A DNA stretch of 64,000 nt from Haloferula helveola (GCF_037076345.1 NZ_AP024702.1:682001-746000); one strand, 5' to 3'; positions 50,050-60,018 are shown, numbered from the stretch's first letter. The notes: generated from the letters alone by a model not told the origin. A program made the numbers and translations.

Positions 50050-50448
50050 TTACCAGACCTTGGCGAGGATCTCGCCACCCAGGCGCGAACGCTTGGCGGT
50101 GGCTCCGGACATCACGCCCTTCGAGGTCGAAACGACAGCGATGCCGAGACCGTTGAGGACGCGCGGGATGTCATCGGCACCGGCATAGACGCGGCGACCC
50201 GGCTTCGAGACCCGCTTGAGGTCGGTAAGCACGGGGCGGCCGTCGACGTAGCGGGCCTTGACCTTGATTTCGGGGAACCCGTCGGTCGTGACGACCTCGT
50301 AATTCCAAATGTAGCCTTCCTCCTGGAGGATCTTGGCGATGTCCGCCTTGATTCGGGAGTAGGGTGCGGAGAATTCCTCGTTACCGGCCCGGCAGCAGTT
50401 CTTGAAGCGGGTCAGGAAATCGGAAATGGGATCTGAAACAACAGCCAT
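50050..50448 (-). CDS. rpsH: 30S ribosomal protein S8
   Basis: 132 residues. Family features are DPISDFLTRFKNCCRAG at the N-terminus and the end STSKGVMSGATAKRSRLGGEILAKVW. S8 binds the central domain of 16S rRNA and in E. coli represses the spc operon by binding its mRNA at rplE; no matching leader structure was looked for here. It follows rplE after 30 bases with no rpsN (S14) in between, unlike the usual L5-S14-S8 order. Confidence 0.97.
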   Translation of the reverse strand: MAVVSDPISDFLTRFKNCCRAGNEEFSAPYSRIKADIAKILQEEGYIWNYEVVTTDGFPEIKVKARYVDGRPVLTDLKRVSKPGRRVYAGADDIPRVLNGLGIAVVSTSKGVMSGATAKRSRLGGEILAKVW

Positions 50449-50478
50449 GATATCGTGATGTTAGTGCTGCGGGACGGC

Positions 50479-51054
50479 TCAGGCGGCCGCTCCCTCCTCG
50501 GCGGGCTTGTTTTCGCGGAACGGCATACCCAGTTCGCTGAGCAGCGTGCGTCCCTCGTCGTCGGTCTTGGCCGAGGTCACGATGATGATGTCGAAACCGA
50601 TCTGGCGCTTGATCTGGTCGAGTTCGATCTCCGGGAAGATCGACTGGTCGGCGAAGCCGATGGCGTAGTTGCCCTGGCCGTCGAAGCTTTTCGAGGTGAT
50701 CCCCCGGAAGTCACGGATGTTCGGCGAGGTCACGTTGATGAAGCGGAACAGGAACTCCCACATGCGCTCGCCACGGAGGGTGACGCGGGCACCGAGGGGT
50801 TCACCGGCGCGCAACTTGAAGTTCGCGACGGCCTTCTTCGAGTAGGTGATCGACGGGCGTTGGCCGGTGATCTTGGCGATCTCGAGGACGGCATCGTCCA
50901 CCGCGACCTTGCGGTCGGGGGCGTTGCCCATGCAGGTGGTCACCACGACCTTCTCGACGCGGGGCACCTGGTGCGGATTGGCGTAGCCGAGCTTCTCGGT
51001 GAGAGCCGGCACAACCTTCTCCTTGTAGTGTTTCTGTAGTAGCGGTGTGCTCAT
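50479..51054 (-). CDS. rplE: 50S ribosomal protein L5
   Basis: 191 residues, 12 more than E. coli, the extra residues at the C-terminus (RENKPAEEGAAA). Family features are YANPHQVPRVEKVVVTTCMG, ITGQRPSITYSKKAVANFKLRAGEPLGARVTLRG and RDFRGITSKSFDGQGNYAIGFADQSIFPEI. It binds 5S rRNA and the P-site tRNA. Upstream rplX is 68 bases away. Confidence 0.97.
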   Translation of the reverse strand: MSTPLLQKHYKEKVVPALTEKLGYANPHQVPRVEKVVVTTCMGNAPDRKVAVDDAVLEIAKITGQRPSITYSKKAVANFKLRAGEPLGARVTLRGERMWEFLFRFINVTSPNIRDFRGITSKSFDGQGNYAIGFADQSIFPEIELDQIKRQIGFDIIIVTSAKTDDEGRTLLSELGMPFRENKPAEEGAAA

Positions 51055-51122
51055 GGTTTCAGCGGGTCAGCGCTTGTTGGATTGCGCTTAAGCGCGGGCG
51101 GATGCCCCGACGGTGTCGGTGC

Positions 51123-51347
51123 TCAGCCCAGTTTTTTCACATTGGAAATATGGATGGGACCGTCTTCCTCGAGAATCCCGCCGTCGGGATTCTGTTCGGA
51201 GCGGCGGACGGCCTTCTTGATCTTGCGGACGCCTTCGACGATGACCTGTTCCTTGGAGGCATTGACGAGCATCACGGTGCCGCGCTTGCCCTTGTGGTTG
51301 CCGGCGATCACTTCGACTTCGTCGCCTTTCTTGACGTGTGTCTTCAT
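51123..51347 (-). CDS. rplX: 50S ribosomal protein L24
   Basis: 74 residues, at the short end for bacterial L24 (often 76-105). The KOW motif is seen in [22 protein letters not shown], and [18 protein letters not shown] is the usual next block. It is an early 50S assembly initiator that binds 23S rRNA domain I near the exit tunnel. The C-terminal extension found in many bacteria is absent; the stop is at the normal end of the core. Between rplN and rplE. Confidence 0.96.
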   Translation of the reverse strand: MKTHVKKGDEVEVIAGNHKGKRGTVMLVNASKEQVIVEGVRKIKKAVRRSEQNPDGGILEEDGPIHISNVKKLG

Positions 51348-51372
51348 GGAAAAGGGATTCGGTTGGGAAATT

Positions 51373-51738
51373 TCAGAGAACCTCGGGTGCGAGGGAAACG
51401 ATCTTCATGAACTGCTTCTCGCGAAGCTCGCGGGCGACGGGTCCGAAGATCCGGGTGCCGCGCGGGTTGTTGTCCTTGTCGATCACGACGATGGCGTTGT
51501 TGTCAAAGCGCAGGATCGAACCGTCGGAACGGCGGATCGGCGCGGCGGTGCGTACGACCACGGCCTTGACCACGGATCCCTTCTTGATGGAGGCGGTAGG
51601 GATCGAATCGCGGATGTGGGCGGTGATGATGTCGCCGACGTCGGCACTGCGCGAGCGCTTGCCGAGGACGCCAATCATCTTGGCGGTACGGGCGCCGGTG
51701 TTGTCGGCGACCGAGACGAGGGATTCCATTTGGATCAT
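51373..51738 (-). CDS. rplN: 50S ribosomal protein L14
   Basis: 121 residues from [17 protein letters not shown] at 51738; the frame is open for 45 more codons upstream, which would overlap rpsQ and lack family similarity. Family features are [59 protein letters not shown]. It is on the 30S-facing surface and contributes to the intersubunit bridge B8. First gene of the spc part of the run. Confidence 0.97.
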   Translation of the reverse strand: MIQMESLVSVADNTGARTAKMIGVLGKRSRSADVGDIITAHIRDSIPTASIKKGSVVKAVVVRTAAPIRRSDGSILRFDNNAIVVIDKDNNPRGTRIFGPVARELREKQFMKIVSLAPEVL

Positions 51739-51778
51739 GGCGTGAAAAAGGCGGATGGTTGGTTCGCGAAGAGTTGGA

Positions 51779-52048
51779 TCAGTGGGAGATGACCTCCTCG
51801 AGCTTCCAGCACTTGGTCTTGGAAATCGGCTTGGTCTCCACGATCCGGACCTTGTCGCCGATCTTGGCTTCACCGTTCTCGTCGTGGACGTAGTACTTCT
51901 TCGACTTCTTGACGATCTTGTTGAAGGCCGGGTGCGGAACGCGCGCGACGTGCTCGACCACGAGGGTCTTGTTCATCTTGTCGGACACGACGATGCCGAC
52001 GCGGGTCTTGCTGAGATGGGGACGGCTGTCCTGCTGGGTCTCGCTCAT
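51779..52048 (-). CDS. rpsQ: 30S ribosomal protein S17
   Basis: 89 residues. Features are [70 protein letters not shown], given here only as the ordered elements ([33 protein letters not shown]). OB-fold protein of the 30S body that helps 16S rRNA 5' domain folding. It follows rpmC by 32 bases and precedes rplN. Confidence 0.95.
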   Translation of the reverse strand: MSETQQDSRPHLSKTRVGIVVSDKMNKTLVVEHVARVPHPAFNKIVKKSKKYYVHDENGEAKIGDKVRIVETKPISKTKCWKLEEVISH

Positions 52049-52080
52049 TGCGGTGGAAATGGGATGAAGTTAAGGACGGC

Positions 52081-52284
52081 TCAGGCCTGCTTCAGGCGGG
52101 CCTTGAGGTAGGTCATGACGCGCGCGGTGTCGCGGCGCACGATGCGGATCCGGGCCGAGTTCTCGAGTTGCCCGGTGGCCTGTTGGAGGCGGAGGTTGAA
52201 CGCCTCCTCCTTGAGGTCGCGGAGCTTGGCCTCGAGTTCGGGCACGGTCAGCTCGGCAAATTCGTTGGTCTTGGTCGATGCCAT
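52081..52284 (-). CDS. rpmC: 50S ribosomal protein L29
   Basis: 67 residues from [12 protein letters not shown] (52284). The open frame is longer upstream but there it only overlaps rplP antiparallel-frame sequence. The body has two long helices: [41 protein letters not shown] is the family signature region in outline ([33 protein letters not shown]). Located near the exit tunnel, where it supports trigger-factor docking with L23. Position rplP-rpmC-rpsQ is standard. Confidence 0.95.
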   Translation of the reverse strand: MASTKTNEFAELTVPELEAKLRDLKEEAFNLRLQQATGQLENSARIRIVRRDTARVMTYLKARLKQA

Positions 52285-52306
52285 GATGGGAGCGCGGTTA
52301 AAGGCT

Positions 52307-52726
52307 TCAGGAATGCTGGTTGCGGACGACGAAGCGGGTCGGGACGCCGAGCTTGTAGGAAGCAAGGCGCATCGCCTCGCGGGCTTGGGATTCCGAGACA
52401 CCGGAAACTTCGAAAAGCATGGTGCCGGGGCGGACCACGGCGACCCAAGCGTCGACGGCACCCTTACCCTTACCCATCCGGGTTTCCGGCGGGCGGGAGG
52501 TGATCGACTTGTGCGGGAAGATACGAATCCACACTTTTCCCTTCCGCTTCAGGTAACGGTTGATGGCGATACGGCAGGCTTCGATCTGGCGGTTGCTCAT
52601 CCAGCCGCGACCGAGGCACTGGAGTCCGAAATCACCGAAGGCGACGGAAGTTCCGCGCTGCGCGTTACCGGCGCGGCTGCCGCGGTGCGACTTCCGGAAC
52701 TTCGTGCGTTTGGGCATCAAAGGCAT
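52307..52726 (-). CDS. rplP: 50S ribosomal protein L16
   Basis: 139 residues (start [16 protein letters not shown] at 52726; the Met at 52717 is also possible). Family features are [44 protein letters not shown] in outline ([24 protein letters not shown]), [20 protein letters not shown]. Near the A site of the 50S subunit. Exceptional in this run: a near-perfect AGGAGGA lies 7 bases before the start (52734-52740), whereas nearly all other ribosomal genes here have no Shine-Dalgarno. Confidence 0.97.
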   Translation of the reverse strand: MPLMPKRTKFRKSHRGSRAGNAQRGTSVAFGDFGLQCLGRGWMSNRQIEACRIAINRYLKRKGKVWIRIFPHKSITSRPPETRMGKGKGAVDAWVAVVRPGTMLFEVSGVSESQAREAMRLASYKLGVPTRFVVRNQHS

Positions 52727-52733
52727 GACAGGG

Positions 52734-52740
52734 TCCTCCT
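52734..52740 (-). promoter_or_regulatory. strong ribosome binding site of rplP
   Basis: AGGAGGA on the minus strand, 7 bases before the rplP ATG at 52726. It decides that start and is the only strong Shine-Dalgarno seen in the long ribosomal-protein run. Confidence 0.85.
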
Positions 52741-52761
52741 AAAAAGTTTGGGTTGTGGGAA

Positions 52762-53475
52762 TCAGGCTTGAGGGGCGGCAGGTGCCGGGGCGTTGTTGCG
52801 CGGACGGCGCGGCGGGCGGCGGTCACCTTGCGGCGACGGACCCTTGTCGGCGTCCTCCTTCTTGTTCACCCAGCACTTCACGCCGATCACACCGTAAACG
52901 GTGCGGGCTTCGGCGAAACCGTAGTCGAGCGGCACGCGCAGCGTCTGAAGCGGCACCTTGCCCTCGCGATACCATTCGGCACGGGCGATGTCGGCACCGC
53001 CGAGGCGGCCGGCGCAGCGGATCCGGATGCCGTCGGCACCGAAGTCCATGGTGGTCTGGACGGCGCGCTTCATCGCACGGCGGAACGAGATCCGGCGCTC
53101 GAGTTGCACGGCGACCTGTTCGGCGACAAGCTGGGCATCGAGTTCCGGCTTGCGGATCTCAACGATGTCGATCTTGACGTTGCCATCCGAGCAAAGCTTC
53201 TGGAGATCCTTGGTCATCCGCTCGATCTCCGAACCCTTGCGGCCGATGATCAGGCCGGGACGAGAGGTGTGCAGGGTGACGCGGACACTCGCCCAGGCGC
53301 GCTCGATGACGACCTTCGAGAGGGCGGCGAACTGCAGGCGGTCCTTGATGTATTTGCGGATCTTGAGGTCCTCGTGGAGCTTCTCGGCGTAGTCCTTGCC
53401 GGAGGCATACCACTTGGAGCGCCAGTCCTTGCTGACGGCGAGGCGGAATCCGATGGGATTGACTTTCTGGCCCAT
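52762..53475 (-). CDS. rpsC: 30S ribosomal protein S3
   Basis: 237 residues. Family features are [18 protein letters not shown] at the start, the KH-type domain ([23 protein letters not shown]), [24 protein letters not shown] and the late [38 protein letters not shown] region. The last 30 residues are a basic, Pro-rich tail. It lies at the mRNA entry channel and has helicase activity with S4 and S5. Between rplV and rplP. Confidence 0.97.
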   Translation of the reverse strand: MGQKVNPIGFRLAVSKDWRSKWYASGKDYAEKLHEDLKIRKYIKDRLQFAALSKVVIERAWASVRVTLHTSRPGLIIGRKGSEIERMTKDLQKLCSDGNVKIDIVEIRKPELDAQLVAEQVAVQLERRISFRRAMKRAVQTTMDFGADGIRIRCAGRLGGADIARAEWYREGKVPLQTLRVPLDYGFAEARTVYGVIGVKCWVNKKEDADKGPSPQGDRRPPRRPRNNAPAPAAPQA

Positions 53476-53502
53476 GATAAAATTCGGTGTCGGGGATTGG
53501 GA

Positions 53503-53889
53503 TCAGGCTTCGACCTTCTTGGAAACGTGAACGCGCTTCGGCTTCTCTTCGGCCTCGGGCGTTTCGGCAAGGGTGATGAAAATGTGGCTGGTGCGCTTGA
53601 GGATGCCGCCGGCGGAACCGCGGGCACGTGGCTTGAAGCGCTTGAAGGTGGGACCGGCGCCGATCACAGCTTCCTTGATGTAAAGGTTGTCGACATCGAG
53701 CGCGAAGTTGTTCTCGGCGTCCGCGATGGCGGTCTTGAGGGTCTTGTTGATAAGGAAGGCCGCCTTCTTCGGGGTGAAGGCGAGGATGTCGAGCGCGGCG
53801 GACACCGGGAGACCTTGAATCTCACGGGCAACGTCGCGTGCCTTCTTCGGCGAGAGGCGGACGAACTTGGTGGTGCTCTTGACTTCCAT
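53503..53889 (-). CDS. rplV: 50S ribosomal protein L22
   Basis: 128 residues. Family features are FVRLSPKKARDVAREIQGLPVSAALDILAFTPKKAAFLINKTLKTAIADAENN in outline (RLSPKKARDVAREI; LAFTPKKAAFLINKTLKTA), VDNLYIKEAVIGAGPTFKR and PRARGSAGGILKRTSHIFI, the loop that reaches into the exit tunnel (site of macrolide resistance changes). The C-terminal tail is longer than in E. coli (110). In other bacteria rpsS lies directly before rplV; here a non-ribosomal gene separates them. Confidence 0.97.
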   Translation of the reverse strand: MEVKSTTKFVRLSPKKARDVAREIQGLPVSAALDILAFTPKKAAFLINKTLKTAIADAENNFALDVDNLYIKEAVIGAGPTFKRFKPRARGSAGGILKRTSHIFITLAETPEAEEKPKRVHVSKKVEA

Positions 53890-53931
53890 CGGACGGTCGG
53901 TTGAAGGGTTGTCTGGGGCCTTGCGGCGGGA

Positions 53932-54651
53932 TTATTCGGTTTCGAGAATGGCACGGTCGCCGATGCGGACGGGCCCTTGGCCGGGCTCGAGCGATTCGAC
54001 GAAGGCACCGCTCACCCGACGTCGGACGTCTGCGATGATTGCGGTGCCGTAGGCTTGGTCGCCCCGGTAGAGGCGGTAGGTGGATCCGATCCGGGTGGTC
54101 TGCTGTTCCCCGATGTTGAGGACAAGCAGGCCGCTTTCCGAATCGATGCTCATCACCGTCGCACGGCCTGCCGTGCCACTGGTTGGAGCGTTGGGGGCGG
54201 GCTTCTGCCTCAGTCCAAGGACCGAGTCAAGCTCCCGCATGGCGGTTTCGACACGAAGCCTCGTATCCGGGTCGGAAGCGAGGGCCTGGCGAAGGAATTC
54301 GGACACGGTGCCGGAGAGACGCATCGCGCTGCCTTCGAGCTGCGCGACCCGGTCGTTGAGCACCTGGATGTCCGACATCGCCTGGATCAGGCGATCGTCG
54401 CCGCCGTCGAGAAGGTCCCGTCCGAGTGCCTCGAGGCGCTGGCGCACCTCGGCGAGCTGCTCGGATGCCTCCTTTTCGGCCCGGTTGGCCTCGGCGATCC
54501 CCTGCTCCAGAGCCTTGTTGCGCAACCGGAGTTCGGCGAGCTGGTTCTGGAGTTCCGCGAAATCCTCCGCCTGACCCGGGCACGCGCCCATGCCCGCGAA
54601 CCACCCGAGGGCAGCGACGGTAACAGGACGAATGACGGAAGCGAAGGACAT
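53932..54651 (-). CDS. exported coiled-coil protein inserted in the S10 operon
   Basis: 239 residues, not a ribosomal protein. It starts with a signal-peptide-like MSFASVIRPVTVAALGWFAGMGACPGQA, has a heptad-rich coiled coil (about 30-115: FAELQNQLAELRLRNKALEQGI, ASEQLAEVRQRLEALGRDL, DIQVLNDRVAQLEGS), and a C-terminal small beta module (about 160-239: ATVMSIDSESGLLVLNIGEQQTTRIGSTYRLYRG, RIGDRAILETE). It sits between rpsS and rplV, on the same strand, 21 bases after the rpsS stop and 42 before the rplV start, so it must be cotranscribed with ribosomal protein genes. Likely a periplasmic or outer-membrane-associated envelope protein. I do not recognise a named family. No catalytic motif. Confidence 0.85.
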   Translation of the reverse strand: MSFASVIRPVTVAALGWFAGMGACPGQAEDFAELQNQLAELRLRNKALEQGIAEANRAEKEASEQLAEVRQRLEALGRDLLDGGDDRLIQAMSDIQVLNDRVAQLEGSAMRLSGTVSEFLRQALASDPDTRLRVETAMRELDSVLGLRQKPAPNAPTSGTAGRATVMSIDSESGLLVLNIGEQQTTRIGSTYRLYRGDQAYGTAIIADVRRRVSGAFVESLEPGQGPVRIGDRAILETE

Positions 54652-54672
54652 GGCGCGAGGGTGATCGAGGTC

Positions 54673-54942
54673 TTACTTTTTGCCGATGCCGCCGTGAGCG
54701 CGGAAGATCCGCGTCGGGGCGAATTCACCGAGCTTGTGGCCGACCATGTTCTCGGTGACATACACCGGGACGAAGGTCTTGCCGTTGTGGACGGCGAAGT
54801 TCAGGCCGACGAAGTCGGGCGTGATCATCGACTTGCGGCTCCAGGTCTTGATCGGCTTCTTGTCGTTCGAAGCGACAGCCGCGTCGATCTTGACCAGAAG
54901 CTTCTGGTCAACGAAGGGGCCTTTCTTAAGGGAACGTGACAT
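54673..54942 (-). CDS. rpsS: 30S ribosomal protein S19
   Basis: 89 residues. Typical features are [69 protein letters not shown] in outline ([32 protein letters not shown]) and [10 protein letters not shown] at the end. It forms the 30S head with S13 and S14. Standard length (92 in E. coli). Follows rplB after 22 bases; the next gene is the inserted coiled-coil protein. Confidence 0.97.
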   Translation of the reverse strand: MSRSLKKGPFVDQKLLVKIDAAVASNDKKPIKTWSRKSMITPDFVGLNFAVHNGKTFVPVYVTENMVGHKLGEFAPTRIFRAHGGIGKK

Positions 54943-54964
54943 GTTTCAGTGGATCGGTTCGGAG

Positions 54965-55807
54965 TTAGCGCTTCTTCTTTTTGCGGCGCTCGACGATGAA
55001 GGTGTTGGTCGGCTTTTTCGGCTTGCGGGTCTTCTCGCCCTTGGCGTGACCCCACGGGCTGAGAAGGTGCTGGCGGCCACCACCGGACTTGGACTTGCCC
55101 TCACCACCACCGTTCGGGTGGTCGACGGGGTTCATGCACATGCCACGGACGGTCGGACGGGTGCCCTGCCAGCGGGTGCGGCCGGCCTTACCCGAAACCT
55201 CGTTCATGTGATCGCGGTTGCCGACCTGGCCGACGGTGCAGTAGCACCGGGCGTTGAAGCGGCGGATCTCGCCGGAAGGCATCTTCACGAGGGCCCATTC
55301 GCCATCGCGGTTGGAAAGGATGGCTTGCTGGCCTGCGGCGCGGGCGACCTTGCCACCATTGCCCGGAGTGAGCTCGATGTTGTGGATCGCGGTTCCGAGC
55401 GGCACCTCGCTAAGCGGCAGGGCGTTGCCCGGCTTCGGCGCGGCCTTCTCACCGGAAAGCACGGTCGCTCCGACCTGCAGTCCGACCGGTGCGAGGATGT
55501 AGCTCTTCTGGCCGTCCTCGTACTGGATCAGGGCGATGCGGCAGGTGCGGTTCGGGTCATACTCGATGCCGAGGACCTTGGCCGGCACGTCGTGCTTGCG
55601 ACGCTTGAAGTCGACGAGGCGGTAGTGACGCTTGTGACCTCCACCGATGTGACGGGTGGTGATGCGTCCGGTATTGTTCCGGCCGCCACTCTTCTTGAGA
55701 GGGGTAAGCAGGGACTTCTCCGGGCTCTTCTTGGTGATTTCCTCGAAGGCGGGCAGCACCTTGTAGCGCTGCGGCGGGGTCAGGGGTTTGAACTCTTTGA
55801 GAGGCAT
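54965..55807 (-). CDS. rplB: 50S ribosomal protein L2
   Basis: 280 residues. Family features are [46 protein letters not shown] in outline, PDGSKGEKA-type [22 protein letters not shown], and the C-terminal [49 protein letters not shown], which holds the conserved His in [10 protein letters not shown]. It is needed for subunit joining and peptidyl transfer. The last residues (RRKKKKR) are strongly basic. Confidence 0.97.
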   Translation of the reverse strand: MPLKEFKPLTPPQRYKVLPAFEEITKKSPEKSLLTPLKKSGGRNNTGRITTRHIGGGHKRHYRLVDFKRRKHDVPAKVLGIEYDPNRTCRIALIQYEDGQKSYILAPVGLQVGATVLSGEKAAPKPGNALPLSEVPLGTAIHNIELTPGNGGKVARAAGQQAILSNRDGEWALVKMPSGEIRRFNARCYCTVGQVGNRDHMNEVSGKAGRTRWQGTRPTVRGMCMNPVDHPNGGGEGKSKSGGGRQHLLSPWGHAKGEKTRKPKKPTNTFIVERRKKKKR

Positions 55808-55847
55808 GGCTCGCTAGAGGGTTGCGCAATAAAGCGGGTTGAAAAAA

Positions 55848-56132
55848 TCAGACGAGGTCGAGGTTTTCGCCCTCCTTGAGGCGGACGATGGCCTTCTTCC
55901 AGTGGGCGGTGCGTCCGGCATCGGCCCGACGCTCACGCTTGGACTTGCCGGCTTGGTTCAGGGTGCGGACAGCTACGACTTTCTTGCCGAGGAGCGATTC
56001 CACGGCGCGCTTGATCTCGAGCTTGTTCGCACGGCGATCAACTTCGAGGACAACCTCGTTGTTGAGCTCGTTGAGCATCGTGGCCTTTTCCGAGACGCGG
56101 ACGTTCTTGATGACTTGATAAAGGTCTTTCAT
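55848..56132 (-). CDS. rplW: 50S ribosomal protein L23
   Basis: 94 residues. The N-terminal block LYQVIKNVRVSEKATML is that of the family, with the next block VVLEVDRRANKLEIKRAVESLLGKKVVAVRTLN in outline (NKLEIKRAVESLLGKKVVAVRTLN) and a Lys-rich tail. It sits by the exit tunnel and binds trigger factor. Gap to rplD is 22 bases and to rplB 40 bases. Normal length. Confidence 0.96.
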   Translation of the reverse strand: MKDLYQVIKNVRVSEKATMLNELNNEVVLEVDRRANKLEIKRAVESLLGKKVVAVRTLNQAGKSKRERRADAGRTAHWKKAIVRLKEGENLDLV

Positions 56133-56154
56133 GGTTCGTTGCTTCGGAAAGCGG

Positions 56155-56763
56155 TTAGGCGGTGCGTGCCGCGAGGGTTTCCAGAGCGTCCTCGACGAGG
56201 AGCACCGTGTTAGCGTGGAGCAGCTCCTCGACGTTGACGCTGTCGGCGGTCACCAACTGCGCCCATTGGACGTTGCGGGCAGCAAGGTAGGTGTTGTCAT
56301 CGAAGCTCTTGGCGACGATGAGGACCTTCTTCGGATCCGCCTCGGCGCTGACCGCTGCGACGAACGCCTTGGTCTTCGGCTCGGAGACAGCGAAGGACGG
56401 GAGCACCTTGAGGTTGCCTTCGGCGATCACATCGGCCAGCACGCGGCGCAAGGCGAGGCGGCGGGTCGACTTGGTGACCTTCTTCGAGTAGTCGCGGGGA
56501 CGGGGTCCGAAGACCGTGCCACCACCGACAAAGATCGGGGCGCGCTTGTCGCCGTGACGGGCGTTGCCCGTGCCCTTCTGGCGGTAAATCTTCTTGTTGT
56601 TGCCGCGCACCTCGCCACGGGTCTTGGTGTTGGCGGAACCGGTGCGGCGGTTGGCGCGGTAGGCGACGACGAGATCGTGCACGGCCTGGGAGCCCTTGCC
56701 CTCCTCCGCCAGCGTGATGTTGGCGGCCTTGGCGTCGTCAGCAGTGAATACTTTCGCGGACAT
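56155..56763 (-). CDS. rplD: 50S ribosomal protein L4
   Basis: 202 residues. Family features are HDLVVAYRANRRTGSANTKTRGEVRGNNKKIYRQKGTGNARHGDKRAPIFVGGGTVFGPRPRDYSKK in outline (QKGTGNARHGDKRAPIFVGGG; VFGPRPRDYSKKV). The extended loop reaches into the tunnel. In E. coli L4 is also the repressor of the S10 operon. The ends match normal length (201 in E. coli). Between rplC and rplW. Confidence 0.97.
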   Translation of the reverse strand: MSAKVFTADDAKAANITLAEEGKGSQAVHDLVVAYRANRRTGSANTKTRGEVRGNNKKIYRQKGTGNARHGDKRAPIFVGGGTVFGPRPRDYSKKVTKSTRRLALRRVLADVIAEGNLKVLPSFAVSEPKTKAFVAAVSAEADPKKVLIVAKSFDDNTYLAARNVQWAQLVTADSVNVEELLHANTVLLVEDALETLAARTA

Positions 56764-56796
56764 GGTCGGAAATGGTGTTTGGGTTCAGGTTCCCGC

Positions 56797-57438
56797 TCAG
56801 GCGGTGGCGGGCTTCTTGACGGCGGGGCGGACGGTCACGTAGGCGCCCTTGTGGCCAGGCACGGAGCCCGAGATGAGGATCACGTTGTCCTCAGGACGCA
56901 CGGCGACGACCTTCAGGCTCTGCACTGTGCGGCGGTCGGTGCCCATGTGACCGGGCATCTGCTGGTTCTTCCAAATGCGGCCCGGAGTCGAGCCGGCGCC
57001 GACGGCACCGGTCCGGCGGTGCATCATCGAACCGTGGGTCTGCTTGAGACCTCCGAATCCGTAGCGGCGCACCGCACCTTGGAATCCGCGACCTTTGGTG
57101 GTGCCGATCACGTCGACCCACTGGCCGGCCGAGAACAGTTCCGCACCCGGGTGCTCTTCGGGAATCTCCTCACCGTCGGCGAGGCGGAATTCCTGAACGA
57201 GATACTTGGGGTCGGAACCGTGCTTCTTGAAGTGACCGACAAGAGGCTTGTTGGACCGTTGTTCCTTCTGGTCGTCGAAACCGACCTGCACGGCGGTGTA
57301 ACCGTCGGATTCGACGGTCTTGGTCTGCAGGATCGTATTTCCGCCGACCTCGACAACGGTCACGGGAATCATGGACTGGCTCTCCTCGTCGAAGAGACGA
57401 GTCATGCCCAGTTTTTTTCCGAGAAGTCCGAGAGACAT
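56797..57438 (-). CDS. rplC: 50S ribosomal protein L3
   Basis: 213 residues. Family features are SLGLLGKKLGMTRLFDEE, VDVIGTTKGRGFQGAVRRYGFGGLKQTHGSMMHRRTGAVGAGSTPGRIWKNQQMPGHMG in outline (IGTTKGRGFQGAVRRYGFGG; SMMHRRTGAVGAGSTPGRIW). It begins 50S assembly and approaches the peptidyl-transferase centre. Gap to rpsJ 50 bases and to rplD 33 bases. No ribosome binding site. Confidence 0.97.
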   Translation of the reverse strand: MSLGLLGKKLGMTRLFDEESQSMIPVTVVEVGGNTILQTKTVESDGYTAVQVGFDDQKEQRSNKPLVGHFKKHGSDPKYLVQEFRLADGEEIPEEHPGAELFSAGQWVDVIGTTKGRGFQGAVRRYGFGGLKQTHGSMMHRRTGAVGAGSTPGRIWKNQQMPGHMGTDRRTVQSLKVVAVRPEDNVILISGSVPGHKGAYVTVRPAVKKPATA

Positions 57439-57488
57439 GGCTAAAAGAGAATTGGAGATTTAGGAAATTGGGGATTCGGGATCCCGGC

Positions 57489-57797
<309 letters not shown>

Positions 57798-57839
57798 GGC
57801 GTCGGAAGGTGTGGCTGGGTTGACTTGAGGGGCTGTGAA

Positions 57840-59981
57840 TCAGCGTTCGTTGATGATTTCTTCGACGATGTTCGGCGGCACTTGCTCGAAGTGCGACGGG
57901 GTCATCGAGTAGGAGGCACGGCCCGAGGAAAGCGTCCGAACGGCGGTCGAGTAGCCGAACATTTCCTTGAGCGGAACCGATGCGTGAATGACGGCGACGT
58001 TGCCTTTCGACTCCATCTCGCCGATCTGGCCGCGGCGGCGGCTGAGGTCGCCCATCACGTCGCCCTGGTAGTCGTCCGGGGTCGAGACCTCGACACCCAT
58101 GATCGGCTCGAGGAGGATGGGTGAGGCCTTTTTGAAACCGTCGCGCATCGCGAAGATGGCGGCCATCGTGAAAGCGTTCTCGTTGGAGTCGACCTCGTGG
58201 AACGAGCCACCGAGGAGGTCGACGTGGACATCGACCACCGGGTAGCCGGCGACGATGCCGTTGGTCATCGCGTCGCCGATTCCCTTGAAGCAGGCGTTGT
58301 GGAAATCCTTCGGAATCTCGCCGCCGACGATCTTGTTCTCGATCGTGAGGCCCTTGCCCTTCTCGTTCGGGCGCATGTGGAGGCGGACATGGCCATACTG
58401 GCCGCGGCCACCTGACTGCTTGACGAGCTTGCCTTCGCCATCGGCCTCACCGGTGATGGTCTCGCGGTAGGCGATCTGCGGGGCGCCGGTGTTGGCCTCG
58501 ACCTTGAACTCGCGACGGAGGCGGTCGACGATGATCTCGAGGTGGAGCTCGCCCATCCCGGAAATGATGGTCTGGCCGGTCTCCTCGTCGGTCTTGACGG
58601 TGAAAGTGGGATCCTCTTCGGAGAGGCGGACCAGCGCGTTGGCGAGCTTCTCCTGATCGGCCTTGGTCTTCGGCTCGACGGCCATCGAAATGACCGGTTC
58701 CGGGAAGGTCGGGGGCTCGAGGACGACGTCGTATCCGGTGGCGGCGAGCGTATCGCCGGTCTGGACGTTCTTGACGCCGACCATGGCCGCGATGTCGCCG
58801 GCATAGCAGGCGTCGATATCGGTGTGCTGGTCGGACTGGATGCGGATCAGACGACCGACGCGCTCCGACTTGCGGGTCCGCGGGTTATATACGGTATCAC
58901 CCTTGCGGACGACGCCGGAGTAGACGCGGAAGAAAACGAGTTTGCCGACGAACTTGTCTGCCCAGAGCTTGAATGCCAGCGAGCAGAACTTGCCGTTGTC
59001 GTCGGTCGGAACGGTGATGTGTTCTTCCTCGTCGTCGGGGTTCATGCCGACCGCGGAGGGAATCTCGAGCGGGCTCGGAAGATAGTCGATGACCGCATCG
59101 AGAAGATACTGAACGCCCTTGTTCTTGAAGGCGGAACCCCCTGCAACCGGCACCAGCTTGTTGGCGATGGTTGCACGGCGGATGGCGAGCTTGAGATCCT
59201 CGCGGCTGATCGGCTCCTCCATCAGGAACTTCTCGGCGAGGGCATCGTCGACACCGGCCACGGTCTCGACGAGTTCGGAGTAGGCGAGCTCCGCGGTCGC
59301 CTTCAGGTCACCATCGAGATCCTTGATCTCGTAGGTCGAACCGAAGGTGGCGTCGTCAACGTAGAGGATGGCCTTCTGGTTGACCACGTCGATCTGGCCG
59401 CGGAGATCCTCTTCCGAACCGATCGGGATGAGGATGCGCACGGCGTTGGCGCCGAGCTTGTCCTTCACCTCTTCGACGACCGACTCGAAGTCGGCGCCGA
59501 CGCGATCCATCTTGTTGACGAAGACGAGGCGCGGAACCTTGTATTTCGTCGCCTGGCGCCAGACGGTCTCGGTCTGCGGCTGGACTCCGGCCACCCCGCA
59601 GAAGACGACGATGGCGCCGTCAAGAACCCGGAGCGAACGCTCGACCTCGGCCGTGAAGTCGACGTGTCCGGGAGTGTCGATGATGTTGATCCGCTGTTTC
59701 TCCTCCTCGAAGGACTTCACGATCCCCTCTTCCCCGCGCTGCCACCATTCGGCGGTAACGGCGGCGGAGGTGATCGTGATGCCGCGTTCGCGCTCCTGTT
59801 CCATCCAGTCGGTCGTGGCGGCACCGTCGTGCACCTCGCCGATCTTGTGGATCATCCCCGTGTAGAAGAGAATGCGCTCGGTAAGCGTCGTTTTTCCGGC
59901 GTCGATGTGCGCCGCAATCCCGATGTTCCGAGTCCGCTCGAGCGGAAACGGTCGATCTGGATGGTTGGCGGTCGCGGTCAT
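57840..59981 (-). CDS. fusA: elongation factor G
   Basis: 713 residues, cytosolic. GTPase motifs are G1 [18 protein letters not shown]3 [22 protein letters not shown] and G4 [11 protein letters not shown]; domains II-V follow ([71 protein letters not shown] in outline). It translocates tRNA-mRNA and helps in ribosome recycling. Length is 9 above E. coli EF-G (704). The gene is in str order rpsG-fusA but EF-Tu does not follow. Confidence 0.98.
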   Translation of the reverse strand: MTATANHPDRPFPLERTRNIGIAAHIDAGKTTLTERILFYTGMIHKIGEVHDGAATTDWMEQERERGITITSAAVTAEWWQRGEEGIVKSFEEEKQRINIIDTPGHVDFTAEVERSLRVLDGAIVVFCGVAGVQPQTETVWRQATKYKVPRLVFVNKMDRVGADFESVVEEVKDKLGANAVRILIPIGSEEDLRGQIDVVNQKAILYVDDATFGSTYEIKDLDGDLKATAELAYSELVETVAGVDDALAEKFLMEEPISREDLKLAIRRATIANKLVPVAGGSAFKNKGVQYLLDAVIDYLPSPLEIPSAVGMNPDDEEEHITVPTDDNGKFCSLAFKLWADKFVGKLVFFRVYSGVVRKGDTVYNPRTRKSERVGRLIRIQSDQHTDIDACYAGDIAAMVGVKNVQTGDTLAATGYDVVLEPPTFPEPVISMAVEPKTKADQEKLANALVRLSEEDPTFTVKTDEETGQTIISGMGELHLEIIVDRLRREFKVEANTGAPQIAYRETITGEADGEGKLVKQSGGRGQYGHVRLHMRPNEKGKGLTIENKIVGGEIPKDFHNACFKGIGDAMTNGIVAGYPVVDVHVDLLGGSFHEVDSNENAFTMAAIFAMRDGFKKASPILLEPIMGVEVSTPDDYQGDVMGDLSRRRGQIGEMESKGNVAVIHASVPLKEMFGYSTAVRTLSSGRASYSMTPSHFEQVPPNIVEEIINER

Positions 59982-60018
59982 CGTAGGAAAAACGTGGAAA
60001 CGTCAGCAGGGTCGGAAA

